Positions 27,430 to 38,138 of a DNA stretch of 64,000 nt are shown piece after piece. The DNA is taken from contig KB899087.1 of NCBI GenBank assembly GCA_000378025.1, forward strand, positions 868,001 to 932,000, given 5' to 3'. The position numbers and the translations under genes are program-made. The notes under the pieces are model-generated. The model made no database searches and was not told the origin of the DNA. It saw nothing but the letters and a program-made list of their open reading frames with translations. How positions within the stretch are numbered: the first letter of the stretch is position 1; every line of letters starts with the position of its first letter. This DNA is from Xanthobacteraceae bacterium 501b. GTDB lineage: Bacteria > Pseudomonadota > Alphaproteobacteria > Rhizobiales > Xanthobacteraceae.

Positions 27430-28608
27430 GTGCCCCTCATCGCCCCCCGCCACGCCATCGCCGCCGTCTATGCCGGGCTGTTCTTCGGCATCGGCGTGTT
27501 CATGCCGTTCTTCCCGGTCTGGCTGGAAGGGCGCGGCTTCGATGCGTCGATGATCGCGCTGGCGCTGGCCGTGCCGCAGGTGGTGCGGCTCGTCACCATG
27601 CCGCTGGGCGGCCTGCTGGCCGATCGCACCGGCCGCCCGCGTGCCGCGCTCATCGTCTATGCCGCCGCCACCGCCCTGTGCTTTGCCGGCATCGCCTTCG
27701 CCCCGAGCGCCACCTTCATCCTGATCGGGCTGGGCCTTGCCGCCGTGTTCTGGCAGCCGAGCCTGCCGGTGCTCGACGCCTATGCGGTGGCGCGCCGGCG
27801 CGAGGGGCTGATCGACTATGGCCGGGTGCGGCTGTGGGGATCGGCGGCGTTCATCGGCGGAAACCTGCTGGCCGGCGGTCTGCTCGGCGGGGCGTTCGTC
27901 GTCGCGGTTCCACCCGATACGGTGATCTGGCTCATCGCCGGGGCGAGCGTCGCGGCGGCGCTGGCGGCGGCGACCCTGCGCGAGGTGCGCCCAGCGCCGC
28001 ACGAGACGGCGCGTCCCCGCGGTTTCGTCCTCGCCGGTCTCGCGCCGGTGCTGTTCGTCGGCATGGCGGCGGCGGCGCTGGTGCAGGGCTCGCATGCCGT
28101 GCTCTACGCCTTCGCTTCGCTGATGTGGCAGGGCAAGGGCCTGTCCAGCACGCTCATCGGCCTGCTCTGGTCGCTCGGCGTGCTGGCGGAGGTGGTGCTG
28201 TTCCATTACGGCACACGGGTGACGAGGCGGCTGGGGCCGGAAAAGCTGCTGCTGATCGGCGGCCTCGCCGGGGTGCTGCGCTTCGGGGTGATGGCGCTCG
28301 ACCCGCCGCTGCTGCTGCTTCTACTGCTGCAGCCGCTGCACGCCTTCACCTTCGGCTGCACCTATCTCGGCACTGTGGAACTCGTCGCCCGGCATGCGCC
28401 GCCGGGGCGCGGGGCGAGCGTGCAGGCGCTCGCGGCCTGGGCGACGGCGATCGCCATGGCGGGCGCGACACTGGCCGCCGGGCCGCTGTGGCAGGCCTAC
28501 GGTCCGGCGGCGTTCCTCGCCTCAAGCGGGCTGGCGGGGCTGGGCACGCTGGGCGCGCTCCTCGCCGGGCGGCTGCGTCAGCCCCACAGCGCGGGCTCCG
28601 GCGGGTAG
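27430..28608 (+). CDS. MFS transporter of the MFS_1-like/HcaT group
   Basis: This 392-residue protein has twelve hydrophobic segments. Motifs such as YAGLFFGIGVFMPFFPVWLE, PLGGLLADRTGRPRAAL and YGRVRLWGSAAFIGGNLLAG are typical of the group containing the 3-phenylpropionate transporter HcaT. The substrate is unknown. Translation starts at a GTG. The last 31 bases overlap the convergent epimerase gene. The short gap after thiD could allow co-transcription. Confidence 0.85.
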   Translation: MPLIAPRHAIAAVYAGLFFGIGVFMPFFPVWLEGRGFDASMIALALAVPQVVRLVTMPLGGLLADRTGRPRAALIVYAAATALCFAGIAFAPSATFILIGLGLAAVFWQPSLPVLDAYAVARRREGLIDYGRVRLWGSAAFIGGNLLAGGLLGGAFVVAVPPDTVIWLIAGASVAAALAAATLREVRPAPHETARPRGFVLAGLAPVLFVGMAAAALVQGSHAVLYAFASLMWQGKGLSSTLIGLLWSLGVLAEVVLFHYGTRVTRRLGPEKLLLIGGLAGVLRFGVMALDPPLLLLLLLQPLHAFTFGCTYLGTVELVARHAPPGRGASVQALAAWATAIAMAGATLAAGPLWQAYGPAAFLASSGLAGLGTLGALLAGRLRQPHSAGSGG

Positions 28609-29555
28609 ACGCGGCTGCCCTCATAGCGCAGCGCCGGGTCGCGGTCGGTGGCGAGCAGAAGCGGGCCGTCGAGATCGACGAAGCGCGCCAGCGGCGCCAG
28701 AAGCAGCGCCGGCGCCATGGCCAGCGAGGTGCCGACCATGCAGCCGACCATGATGTCGAGCCCGGCTGCCTGGGCCGCGCGGGCGAGCAGGATCGCCTCG
28801 GTCAGCCCGCCGGTCTTGTCGAGCTTGATGTTGAGCGCATCATAGCGTCCGGCCAGCGCGTCGAGGCTGTCGAGCCCGTGCGCGCTCTCATCGGCGCAGA
28901 CCGGCACCGGGCGGGCGATCTGCGCCAGCGCTGCGTCGTCGGCGGCAGGCAGGGGCTGCTCGACCAGTTCGACCCCGACTTCGGCGCAGGCGGCCAGATG
29001 CGCCTCCAGATTCTCCGCCGTCCAGCCCTCATTGGCGTCGACGATCAGCCGCGCCTGCGGCACCGCCGCGCGGATCGCGGTGAGGCGGGCGAGGTCGCCC
29101 TCGGTGCCGAGCTTGAGTTTGAGCAGGTCGTGCCCGGACTCGCGGGCCGCCTGCGCCATGGCTTCCGGCGTGTCGAGGCTGAGCGTGTAGGCGGTGACGA
29201 CCGGCTGCGGCGCCGGCAGGCCGGCCATCTCATAAACGCGCATTTCGGCCCGTTTGGCGTCGATGTCCCACATCGCGCAGTCGAGCGCGTTGCGCGCCGC
29301 CCCGGGCGGCAGGACCGTCATCAAATCCTCGCGCCGCAGGCCCTCGGCAATCAGCTTTTGCAGCGCGGCGAGCTGGTCGACCACCCCTTCGACGCTCTCG
29401 CCATAGCGTCCATAGGGCACGCACTCGCCGCGTCCGACATGGGCGCCGTCGCGCAGCTCGACGGTGACGACGGCGGCCTCGGTCTTTGATCCGCGGGCGA
29501 TGGTGAACCGGCCACGGATCGGGAAGCGTTCGGCAGTGATGAGGAGATCGGTCAT
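28578..29555 (-). CDS. Dipeptide epimerase (L-Ala-D/L-Glu epimerase type)
   Basis: This 325-residue enolase-superfamily enzyme has the muconate-lactonizing subgroup pattern: KLKLG with the first catalytic Lys, VDANEGW, ELVEQPLP and CADES for the metal-binding Asp/Glu/Asp, and NIKLDKTGG with the second catalytic Lys. The CMVGTSLAMAPAL segment near the end is typical of Ala-Glu epimerases (YcjG/YkfB). These recycle murein dipeptides. The start is the ATG at MTDLLITAERFP. Confidence 0.9.
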   Translation of the reverse strand: MTDLLITAERFPIRGRFTIARGSKTEAAVVTVELRDGAHVGRGECVPYGRYGESVEGVVDQLAALQKLIAEGLRREDLMTVLPPGAARNALDCAMWDIDAKRAEMRVYEMAGLPAPQPVVTAYTLSLDTPEAMAQAARESGHDLLKLKLGTEGDLARLTAIRAAVPQARLIVDANEGWTAENLEAHLAACAEVGVELVEQPLPAADDAALAQIARPVPVCADESAHGLDSLDALAGRYDALNIKLDKTGGLTEAILLARAAQAAGLDIMVGCMVGTSLAMAPALLLAPLARFVDLDGPLLLATDRDPALRYEGSRVYPPEPALWG

Positions 29556-29768
29556 GGCCCTATCGCCGGGAGCAGGAGGAATCGCGCTCCCAGCATAAGG
29601 CCGGCCGCGCCCGGCGGGGCGTCGCATTGAAAGCACACTCGCGGCGATTACGCCGTTCCCGGGGTGTCATCGCCGTGATTCGCCGGGCGGCTCTCTCGAC
29701 GGCCGCAGGTGCTACCGCTAAGTAGAGCATTGCGAATTCGTCTCGGTGTCGCGGCCGCTGGTCGTGTC

Positions 29769-30938
29769 ATGCCCGCAGGAGAGGTCATTTTGGGAGCTGC
29801 TGAAGCGCCGCTTCTGGCCACCGTCCGCAATGGCCGCGAACTCGTGTTCGTGGGCAATGGCCGCTGGGTGGCCGGGCAGGGGCGCGCGCTCGAAGGCAGC
29901 GTCGATGCCGCGCTGGCGGAAGTCGGCAGCGGAACCAGCGAGACGGCGCGGATCGACCTTTCCGGTGTGCGCAGCTTCGACACGCTCGGCGCCGTGGTGC
30001 TCGACCGGCTGCTGCAATCCCTCGACAAGGCCAATATCCGCTTCCAGATCGTCGGGCTGGAGCGCCGCTTCCGCCCGCTGTTGGACGATATCGTCAAGGG
30101 CAGCCACCAGAATCCGCCGCGCCTGCGCCATGTGAACCCGATGCTGGGCGCTCTCCAGCTGGTCGGCAAGACCACGGTGTCGATGGCCGATGACGCTCTG
30201 GGGCTGCTTTCCTTCATCGGGGCGGTGGTGGCGGCGTTCCTGCGCGTGCTGGTGCGCCCGCACACTTTCCGCTTTACCTCGATGATCTATCATCTGGAGC
30301 GGGCCGGCCTGCGGGCGGTGCCGATCGTGGCGCTGATCACCTTCCTGATCGGCTGCATCATCGCCCAGCAGGGCATCTTCCATTTCCGCAAGTTCGGCGC
30401 CACCACCTATGTCGTCGACATGGTGGGCATTCTCACCCTGCGCGAACTCGGCGTGCTGATCGTCTCGATCATGGTGGCCGGCCGCTCGGGCAGCGCCTTC
30501 ACGGCGGAACTCGGCTCCATGCGGATGCGCGAAGAAGTCGACGCGCTGCGGGTGATGGGGTTCGATCCCAATGAAGTGCTGGTGCTGCCGCGCCTGGTGG
30601 CGCTGGTCATCGCCGTGCCGCTGCTCACCTTCATCGGCAATATGAGCGCGCTGTTCGGCGGCGGGCTGGTGGCCTGGCTCTATGGCGGCATTTCACCGGC
30701 GATCTTCATCGCCCGGCTGCAGGAGGCCATCGGCCTCAACACTTTCGAGGTCGGCATGATAAAGGCGCCGTTCATGGCGGCGATCATCGGCCTCATCGCC
30801 TGCATGGAGGGCATGCGGGTCGGCGGCAGCGCGGAATCCCTCGGCGCCCACACCACCGCCTCGGTGGTGAAGGCGATCTTCCTGGTGATCGTGGTGGACG
30901 GGCTGTTCGCCATGTTCTTCGCCGCGATTGACATGTGA
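29769..30938 (+). CDS. mlaE: Mla-type ABC transporter permease with N-terminal STAS-like domain
   Basis: This is the permease of a phospholipid-trafficking ABC system. Residues about 10-120 form a STAS-like domain (RIDLSGVRSFDTLGAVVLDR). Residues about 130-389 form the MlaE fold, with FLIGCIIAQQGIFHFRKFGA, RELGVLIVSIMVAGRSGSAF and AELGSMRMREEVDALRVMGF. It is the first of four genes for permease, ATPase, MCE protein and lipoprotein, whose order suggests one transcript. The start is uncertain: an in-frame TTG at 29790 has a better ribosome-binding site (aggagagg), and a GTG at 29709 lies upstream. Confidence 0.9.
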   Translation: MPAGEVILGAAEAPLLATVRNGRELVFVGNGRWVAGQGRALEGSVDAALAEVGSGTSETARIDLSGVRSFDTLGAVVLDRLLQSLDKANIRFQIVGLERRFRPLLDDIVKGSHQNPPRLRHVNPMLGALQLVGKTTVSMADDALGLLSFIGAVVAAFLRVLVRPHTFRFTSMIYHLERAGLRAVPIVALITFLIGCIIAQQGIFHFRKFGATTYVVDMVGILTLRELGVLIVSIMVAGRSGSAFTAELGSMRMREEVDALRVMGFDPNEVLVLPRLVALVIAVPLLTFIGNMSALFGGGLVAWLYGGISPAIFIARLQEAIGLNTFEVGMIKAPFMAAIIGLIACMEGMRVGGSAESLGAHTTASVVKAIFLVIVVDGLFAMFFAAIDM

Positions 30939-30945
30939 GGCGCGC

Positions 30946-31779
30946 GTGCACGCCGAAACCGACACCCAGCAGACGAGCGGCGCGGCCGTCCCCGACGTCG
31001 CTCCCGGCGAGACGATCATCCATGTGCGCGACCTGGTGGTGGCGTTTGGCGAGCGCACCATCCTCAAGGGCCTCTCGCTCGACGTGAAGCGCGGCGAGAT
31101 CCTCGGCTTCGTCGGCGCCTCGGGCGGCGGCAAATCGGTGCTGACCCGCACCATACTTGGGCTGGTGCCCAAGCGCGCCGGCACGGTGGCGGTGTTCGGC
31201 CAGGACCTCGACGATCTTACCTATGCCGGCCGGCGGGCGCTTGAGCAGCGCTGGGGCGTGCTGTTCCAGCAGGGCGCGCTGTTCTCCTCGCTGAGCGTGC
31301 GGCAGAACATCCAGTTCCCGATGCGCGAATATCTCGACCTGTCGCAGGGGCTGATGGACGAACTCACCATCGCTAAGCTGGAGATGGTCGGCCTCGCCCC
31401 TGATGTCTCCGAAAAGGCGCCGTCCGAGCTTTCCGGCGGCATGATCAAGCGTGTGGCGCTGGCCCGCGCCCTGGCGCTGGACCCTGAAATCCTGTTCCTC
31501 GACGAGCCGACCTCGGGCCTCGACCCGATCGGTGCCGGCGAATTCGACGAATTGATTGCAACCCTCCAGCAGACTTTGGGGTTGACGGTATTCATGGTAA
31601 CTCACGATCTGGACAGCCTGCACACGGTGTGCGATCGCATCGCGGCACTCGCCGATGGCAAGGTCATCGCCGTCGGTCCGATCGAGACCATGCTGGCGTC
31701 GCAACATCCCTGGGTTTCGGCTTATTTTCACGGCAAGCGGGCGCGCGCCGCCGGCTTCGGTTCTGAAGGGGCGCGCTGA
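30946..31779 (+). CDS. mlaF: Mla-type ABC transporter ATP-binding protein
   Basis: The cytoplasmic ATPase of the lipid transporter has 277 residues, with Walker A GASGGGKS, Q-loop near LFQQGALFS, signature ELSGGM, Walker B ILFLDEPT and switch MVTHD. The motif FVGASGGGKSVLTRTILGL and the IKRVALARALALDPE stretch are typical of MlaF. The GTG start lies 7 bases after the permease stop. An acidic N-terminal tail of about 30 residues precedes the first strand. Confidence 0.93.
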   Translation: MHAETDTQQTSGAAVPDVAPGETIIHVRDLVVAFGERTILKGLSLDVKRGEILGFVGASGGGKSVLTRTILGLVPKRAGTVAVFGQDLDDLTYAGRRALEQRWGVLFQQGALFSSLSVRQNIQFPMREYLDLSQGLMDELTIAKLEMVGLAPDVSEKAPSELSGGMIKRVALARALALDPEILFLDEPTSGLDPIGAGEFDELIATLQQTLGLTVFMVTHDLDSLHTVCDRIAALADGKVIAVGPIETMLASQHPWVSAYFHGKRARAAGFGSEGAR

Positions 31780-31786
31780 GGACACC

Positions 31787-32833
31787 ATGGAGACACGCGC
31801 CAATTACACGATCATCGGGCTGTTCACCCTCGCCGTCGTCGCGGCGGGCTTCGCCTTTGTCTGGTGGTTCACCGGCTCGGCCAATCGCGGGCCGCGCACC
31901 TCCTATGATGTCGTGTTCAGCGGCGTGGTGAGTGGGTTGCAGACCGGCTCCTCCGTCACCTTCAACGGTATTCCGGTGGGCGAGGTGACGGCGTTGCGGC
32001 TCGATGCGCAGGACCCGCGCAAGGTCATCGCCCGCATCGCCGTGCAGCCCGATACGCCGGTCAAGTCCGACACCCGCGCCACGCTGGATTCGCAGCTGCT
32101 CACCGGCCTTGCCTCGGTCGGGCTGGTCGGCGGCTCAACCCAGGCCGCGCCGCTGCCGGCGCCGGCGGAAGGCCAGCTGCCGCGCATCGACGCCGACACG
32201 TCGGCGGTGCAGGACCTGATGCGCTCGGCCCGCGACGTGCTGGGGCGGGTCAACGACATCGCCATTCGCATCGACGACCTGATCACGGCCAATGACGCCA
32301 AGATCTCTTCGGTGATCGACAATGTCGACAAGTTCACCACCGCACTGGGCGAGAATTCCGGCAATATCGACGCCTTCCTGCGGGAAATGGGCGGCGCGGC
32401 GCGGCGCATCTCCTCGCTGGCGGACAATCTCGACAAGCTGGTGGTTTCCGTCGATCCGGAAAAGCTAGGCAACACGGTCAACGACATCAGCGCGTTCACC
32501 GCGCAGCTCGGTACCATGGCCCAGAAGGTCAACGTCATCCTCGACAATGTGAATGGCATGACGACGAGCGAGGAAGGCAAGGGGATGTTCAGCGAGATTT
32601 CCGGCGCCGCCGCCGAAGTGCGCAAGCTCGCCGCTAATCTCGACACCCGCACGGCGGAACTGACGGTCAACCTCAACAAGTTTGCCGGGCCGGGTCTGCG
32701 GCAATACGAGGCGCTGGCGGTGGACGGCCGGCGCACGCTCAGTGAAATCGAGCGCGTTTTCAGGAATTTTGAGCGCAACCCGCGCCAGTTCATCTTTGGC
32801 GGGTCGAACGTACCCAGCTACAATGGGCGCTAG
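31787..32833 (+). CDS. mlaD: MCE-domain substrate-binding protein (MlaD-like)
   Basis: This 348-residue protein has one N-terminal membrane anchor (IIGLFTLAVVAAGFAFVWWF), an MCE domain at residues about 40-115 (YDVVFSGVVSGLQTGSSVTF, NGIPVGEV, LLTGLASVGLVGG), and a long helical C-terminal region. MCE proteins form periplasmic hexameric rings that carry lipids through the periplasm. It begins 7 bases after the ATPase gene stop. It is longer than E. coli MlaD (183 residues) and resembles the longer alphaproteobacterial forms. Confidence 0.92.
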   Translation: METRANYTIIGLFTLAVVAAGFAFVWWFTGSANRGPRTSYDVVFSGVVSGLQTGSSVTFNGIPVGEVTALRLDAQDPRKVIARIAVQPDTPVKSDTRATLDSQLLTGLASVGLVGGSTQAAPLPAPAEGQLPRIDADTSAVQDLMRSARDVLGRVNDIAIRIDDLITANDAKISSVIDNVDKFTTALGENSGNIDAFLREMGGAARRISSLADNLDKLVVSVDPEKLGNTVNDISAFTAQLGTMAQKVNVILDNVNGMTTSEEGKGMFSEISGAAAEVRKLAANLDTRTAELTVNLNKFAGPGLRQYEALAVDGRRTLSEIERVFRNFERNPRQFIFGGSNVPSYNGR

Positions 32834-32836
32834 GCG

Positions 32837-33556
32837 ATGGGGCGCCATATGATGGGAAGTCGTGCAACCGACGGGGGCAGGGGCGTTCGCGTGAGTTTTG
32901 ACGAGACAAGCGACCGCTCGACCGGGCGCAGCTTTTCGGGGCGCGGCTTCCGCGCCCGCAAGGTCGCCGGCGCTCTCGGCATGGCGGCGCTGGCCGCGCT
33001 CCTCGGCGGCTGCAGCACGCTCCTGTCGGGTGGCGACACGGCGGTGCCGACCTTCGATCTCAGCGCGCCGGCCGATTTCAGCGCCCCGCGCCGGGGAACC
33101 GGCCTGCTCGTGGTAGGCCCGCCCAGCGCGCTGGCGGTGCTGGACACCGAGCGGATCGTGGTCGAGCCGCAGCCCGGCCAGATCACCTATCTGGACAAGG
33201 CGCAGTGGAGCGACCGGCTGCCGGCGCTGTTCCAGGCGCGGCTGATCGAATCCTTCGAGAACGGCAACCGTGCCCGCTCGGTCGGCCGGGCCGGCGAGGG
33301 GCTTAGCGCCGACTACACGCTGCTCTCGGACCTGCGGGCCTTCGGCCTGCGCACTTATGACGGCGGGCCGGTGGCGGTGGTCGAGGTGTCGGTCAAGATC
33401 GTCAGCGCCAGTTCGGGCCGCATCGTCGCCGCGCAGGTGTTCACCGCTCGCGCCCCGGCCGCCTCCACCAGCGGGCCGGACGCCACGGCGGCGCTCGACC
33501 AGGCCTCGGACGAGGTGTTCGTGCAGCTGGTGCGCTGGGCGTCCAGCCGCTTCTGA
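32837..33556 (+). CDS. ABC-type transport auxiliary lipoprotein (PqiC/LrpC-like)
   Basis: The 239-residue product ends the lipid transport operon, starting 3 bases after the MCE gene. A lipobox (ALLGGC) places the lipidated cysteine at residue 59 of the longest form. A GTG at 32891 would shorten the N-region to a more usual length, putting the Cys at 41. The rest fits the auxiliary lipoprotein domain: LLVVGPPSALAVLDTERIVV, ITYLDKAQWSDRLPALFQAR, and SVKIVSASSGRIVAAQVFTA. Such lipoproteins dock MCE systems to the outer membrane. Confidence 0.85.
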   Translation: MGRHMMGSRATDGGRGVRVSFDETSDRSTGRSFSGRGFRARKVAGALGMAALAALLGGCSTLLSGGDTAVPTFDLSAPADFSAPRRGTGLLVVGPPSALAVLDTERIVVEPQPGQITYLDKAQWSDRLPALFQARLIESFENGNRARSVGRAGEGLSADYTLLSDLRAFGLRTYDGGPVAVVEVSVKIVSASSGRIVAAQVFTARAPAASTSGPDATAALDQASDEVFVQLVRWASSRF

Positions 33557-33623
33557 CGCGCAGGAGAAGGCGCCGCAGCTTGGGCGCGCGTCTTCTGCGC
33601 TCTCCCAATTGCCTTGCAGACGC

Positions 33624-33653
33624 AAAAAAGCCCGGCTCGCGCCGGGCTTTTTC
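33624..33653. terminator. Bidirectional intrinsic terminator
   Basis: The sequence aaaaaagcccggc, loop tcgc, gccgggcttttt is a symmetric hairpin with A- and T-runs on both sides. It lies between the convergent lipoprotein gene and the outer-membrane protein gene and can serve both. Confidence 0.9.
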
Positions 33654-33685
33654 GTCTTGTCGCCAGGGAATACCCTTCGCGTCGA

Positions 33686-34483
33686 TCAGAACTTGTAGCT
33701 GATCGCGGCGCGGACGATGTTGCTGGTCAGGTCGGCCTTGGCGCTGACGAAGCTGCCCGACGTGCCGGCGAGGTAGCTGGTCACATTGGACTCGCCGAGG
33801 TCGACATAGAGGTATTCGCCGCGCAGGATCCAGTTGTCGGTGATCGCATATTCGAGACCGCCGCCGATGGTCCAGCCGGTGTTGACGTTGTCATGCGAGC
33901 CGTAGGCCGCGGTGGTGAAGTCCGGCGCGCCGCCGCCGGTGAGGCCCATGACGGTGGTCGAGCTGCTGACCTTACCATAGGCGAAGCCGCCGGTGCCGTA
34001 GACGAGCAGGCGGTCGAAGGCGTAGCCGAGGCGGGCGCGCACGGTGCCGAACCATTCCAGCTCAGCGCTGGACTGATAGTAGGGACCGGCCGGCGTGGCG
34101 TAGAAGGCGATGCTCTCCTCGGCGCCGGTCCACTGGAAGTCAGCCTCGACGCCGACGACCACATTGTTCTCGAACTGATAGTTGTAGCCGATCTGGCCGC
34201 CGGCGACCCAGCCGTCCATATTGCCGAAGTTCACGTCGTTGCCGGCAAACAGGCCGCCGGGCGTGTATACGCCGCCGGTGCTGTCGAAGAACAGCACGTC
34301 GGTGGCCTTGGATTCACCCCAGGCATAGCCGGCATTGCCGCCGAGATAGAGGCCGGTCCAGGAGAACGCCGGCACGAAAACCGCGACCGGCTCGGCCTTG
34401 ACGGGATAGGGCATGTCGGCGGCAAAGCTGGCGGTGCCGGTGGCAAGCAGGGCGGCCGCGCCAAGAAGCAGCGAGCGGTTCAT
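33686..34483 (-). CDS. Outer-membrane beta-barrel protein, Omp25/Omp31-like
   Basis: This 265-residue protein has a signal peptide ending ALLATGTASFA/ADMP. An eight-stranded barrel of the Omp25/RopB/Omp31 group follows: FSWTGLYLGGNAGYAWGE, WVAGGQIGYNYQFENNVVVG, ARLGYAFDRLLVYGTGGFAY, GWTIGGGLEYAITDNWILRG, EYLYVDLG, and a terminal YKF. These small abundant porin-like proteins stabilise the alphaproteobacterial envelope. The ATG follows an ggagaaacctc ribosome-binding stretch; the frame extends upstream without coding character. Confidence 0.9.
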   Translation of the reverse strand: MNRSLLLGAAALLATGTASFAADMPYPVKAEPVAVFVPAFSWTGLYLGGNAGYAWGESKATDVLFFDSTGGVYTPGGLFAGNDVNFGNMDGWVAGGQIGYNYQFENNVVVGVEADFQWTGAEESIAFYATPAGPYYQSSAELEWFGTVRARLGYAFDRLLVYGTGGFAYGKVSSSTTVMGLTGGGAPDFTTAAYGSHDNVNTGWTIGGGLEYAITDNWILRGEYLYVDLGESNVTSYLAGTSGSFVSAKADLTSNIVRAAISYKF

Positions 34484-35141
34484 GAGGTTTCTCCAGGTAA
34501 ACGCACTGCCGGGATAATGACATTCCCGCGAAACAGTTCGGTTGTGGCCTGCTACCCCCGCGTTTGTTCCTGACGGTGCGTCCGAAATGCAACAATCGGC
34601 TTCCCTGAATACCGTTTGCTCGTACATCTGTTGGCAGGATACCGTTGGGAGGTAGCGGAGAACTCAAAGTCGGAGGGTGAAGCCTGCGCGGCGCGGGGTC
34701 TTTCTCTGGGGCAGGTGTGAAGCAACACGCCAAGGGTGCGGGCCGCGACCCGGCGCAGCGCGGGCGTAACCGGCGGTGAGTCGGCGGTGCGGGCATGCCT
34801 GTGGCGGCCAAGACCGGGCTTGGCCGGTCGTCTCCCCACCTTTCCGACGGCACAAGGCCAAGGCGTGAATCCCCCGGGCCAAGCCCGGGGATGACGGCTC
34901 TTTGGGGGGCGACCACCCCTCGCGAGGGGCGCGCCCTCGTCAGGCGCTGGCGCGACCAGGGCCGGGCTCGCCGTCGCCCCAGCGTTGTGTCAGGGCGGGG
35001 CTTGGGCCGGCCCTTCAAGTGCCACGTCAGGGCCGGGCTTGGCCCGGCCCTCCACGCTTTTCCGACGGCGCGAGGTCAAGGCGTGGATCCCCAGGCCGGG
35101 TCCGGGAATGACGGTAGTTTGGGGGGGGGCGTCGGCGCAGC
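34484..35141. repeat. Gene-free GC-rich region with dispersed palindromes
   Basis: No convincing gene is present. Several palindromes of one style occur: arms ccccgggc/gcccgggg around 34872-34890, and arms agggccgggc/gcccggccct at 35029-35051, with a near copy at 34990-35014. The phrases aaggcgtgaatccc and aaggcgtggatcccc, followed by a palindrome and gggatgacgg or ggaatgacgg, appear twice. These look like REP-type intergenic repeats. The left end should contain the promoter of the outer-membrane protein gene. Confidence 0.6.
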
Positions 35142-35171
35142 AAAAAAGGGCGCGGCCTGCGCCGCGCCCTT
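35142..35171 (-). terminator. Intrinsic terminator of the groESL operon
   Basis: On the minus strand an 11-bp stem (arms aagggcgcggc / gccgcgccctt, loop of 4) is followed by a run of six T. It lies beyond the 77-bp repeats downstream of groEL, so the repeats are inside the transcript. Confidence 0.88.
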
Positions 35172-35193
35172 CTCACTCAGATTAACCCGCAGA

Positions 35194-37015
<1,822 letters not shown>

Positions 37016-37055
37016 TTACTCCGGTGATGCGTTGCGAGCAGCGTGAGCGGCTGGC

Positions 37056-37370
37056 TCAGGCGGCCTTCTTGGACGCAGAAGCGCCTTCCAGGACGCCCAG
37101 GATGTCGGACTCCTTCATGATGAGGTAGTCGACGCCGTCGAGCTTGACCTCGGTGCCCGACCACTTGCCGAACAGCACCCGGTCGCCGGCCGCCACATCG
37201 AGCGGCACCAGCTTGCCGGCTTCGTCGCGGGCGCCGGGGCCAACAGCGACGACTTCGCCCTGCGAGGGCTTTTCCTTGGCAGTGTCGGGAATGATGATGC
37301 CGCCCGCGGTCTTCTCTTCCGCATCAATACGCTTGACCACGACCCGGTCATGCAGGGGACGGAACTTCAT
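37056..37370 (-). CDS. groS: 10-kDa co-chaperonin GroES
   Basis: GroES, 104 residues: [20 protein letters not shown], the mobile loop [31 protein letters not shown], and the terminal [16 protein letters not shown]. The ATG is preceded by ggagagag. The slightly extended C-terminus ([10 protein letters not shown]) is seen in several Hyphomicrobiales. It is the first gene of groESL. Confidence 0.98.
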   Translation of the reverse strand: MKFRPLHDRVVVKRIDAEEKTAGGIIIPDTAKEKPSQGEVVAVGPGARDEAGKLVPLDVAAGDRVLFGKWSGTEVKLDGVDYLIMKESDILGVLEGASASKKAA

Positions 37371-37505
37371 CGGCTCTCTCCAATCGTGAACGATCGTTTG
37401 ATCCCGCACCGCGCCCGCCCAACCGGATGGTCTGGGGGTATCTCGCGGTGCCGTGCGACATCTAGGCGCCGGGGATAGGGGGCGCAAGGTGCGGGCGGCA
37501 AAAAA

Positions 37506-37532
37506 CTGGCAGTCGCGATGAGAGAGTGCCAA
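37506..37532 (-). promoter_or_regulatory. CIRCE-like element upstream of groES
   Basis: Read on the minus strand: TTGGCACTC, nine bases, GACTGCCAG. The consensus HrcA site is TTAGCACTC-N9-GAGTGCTAA; this site matches 8 of 9 in the left arm and 6 of 9 in the right, with the exact spacer. It lies about 135 bases upstream of groES, so HrcA repression is likely. Confidence 0.75.
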
Positions 37533-37551
37533 CGCAAATACCCCCTTCCTG

Positions 37552-37578
37552 TCAGCACTCCGTCGCGTATGCTGCTAG
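37552..37578 (+). promoter_or_regulatory. Second, degenerate CIRCE-like site
   Basis: On the plus strand the bases TCAGCACTC, nine bases, TGCTGCTAG match the left CIRCE arm at 8 of 9 positions and the right arm at 5 of 9. It lies 20 bases from the first site, towards the divergent usg gene. It may be a weaker HrcA site or a chance half-site. Confidence 0.4.
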
Positions 37579-37671
37579 TGCATTGATATTGAACAGGTAT
37601 TATCATTTTTAACCTTGCCGCGCGCCGGCAGCGGCTGCACACTCTCTTATCGTCACGAAAGGAGGTTCCAC

Positions 37672-38016
37672 ATGACCGATCATGGGGTGTCGTCGCGTGG
37701 TGGGCGGTCGCTGCAGGCCACGGGGGAGGGCGCGGGTACCGGCGGGCGCGTGTCGCCGGATTTCCGCCGGCAGCTGGAGGGCTATGGCCTCACCACGGCC
37801 CAGATCCTCTACCGGATGCCCGATCATCCGGGAATCCTGCAGACCTTTCTCTGGCAGCATTACGATCTCTGCCCGCATTTCCCGGAGCTGAACCACTTCC
37901 TCGCCTTCTGGAAGCGCGAGCTGGAAGGCCCGCTGCATTCGGTGCTGGTGGCGCATTCGCGGCTGATCGGCCCGGCCGAACTGCGCCGGGTGGACGGGGA
38001 GTTCCGGCTGAACTGA
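37672..38016 (+). CDS. usg: Usg family protein
   Basis: This 114-residue protein matches the alphaproteobacterial Usg family: SPDFRRQLEGYGLTTAQILY, RMPDHPGILQTFLWQHYDLC, PHFPELNHFLAFWKRELEGP, and LHSVLVAHSRLIGPAELRRV with a terminal DGEFRLN. Its molecular role is unknown. The ATG is preceded by an exceptionally strong aaaggagg site, suggesting high expression. It is divergent from groESL, sharing a 300-base intergenic region with CIRCE-like sites. Confidence 0.9.
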   Translation: MTDHGVSSRGGRSLQATGEGAGTGGRVSPDFRRQLEGYGLTTAQILYRMPDHPGILQTFLWQHYDLCPHFPELNHFLAFWKRELEGPLHSVLVAHSRLIGPAELRRVDGEFRLN

Positions 38017-38138
38017 GACTTGCCGCCTTGCCTGTGTTTTGCGCCTGCTGCCCTCTTCTTGCCGCGCGCGACGTGCTATGAGCGCGGGAACGGGGGCCGG
38101 TCCGGCGCCCGAGGAAAGTCAGGCAGCTGGTCACGCCG

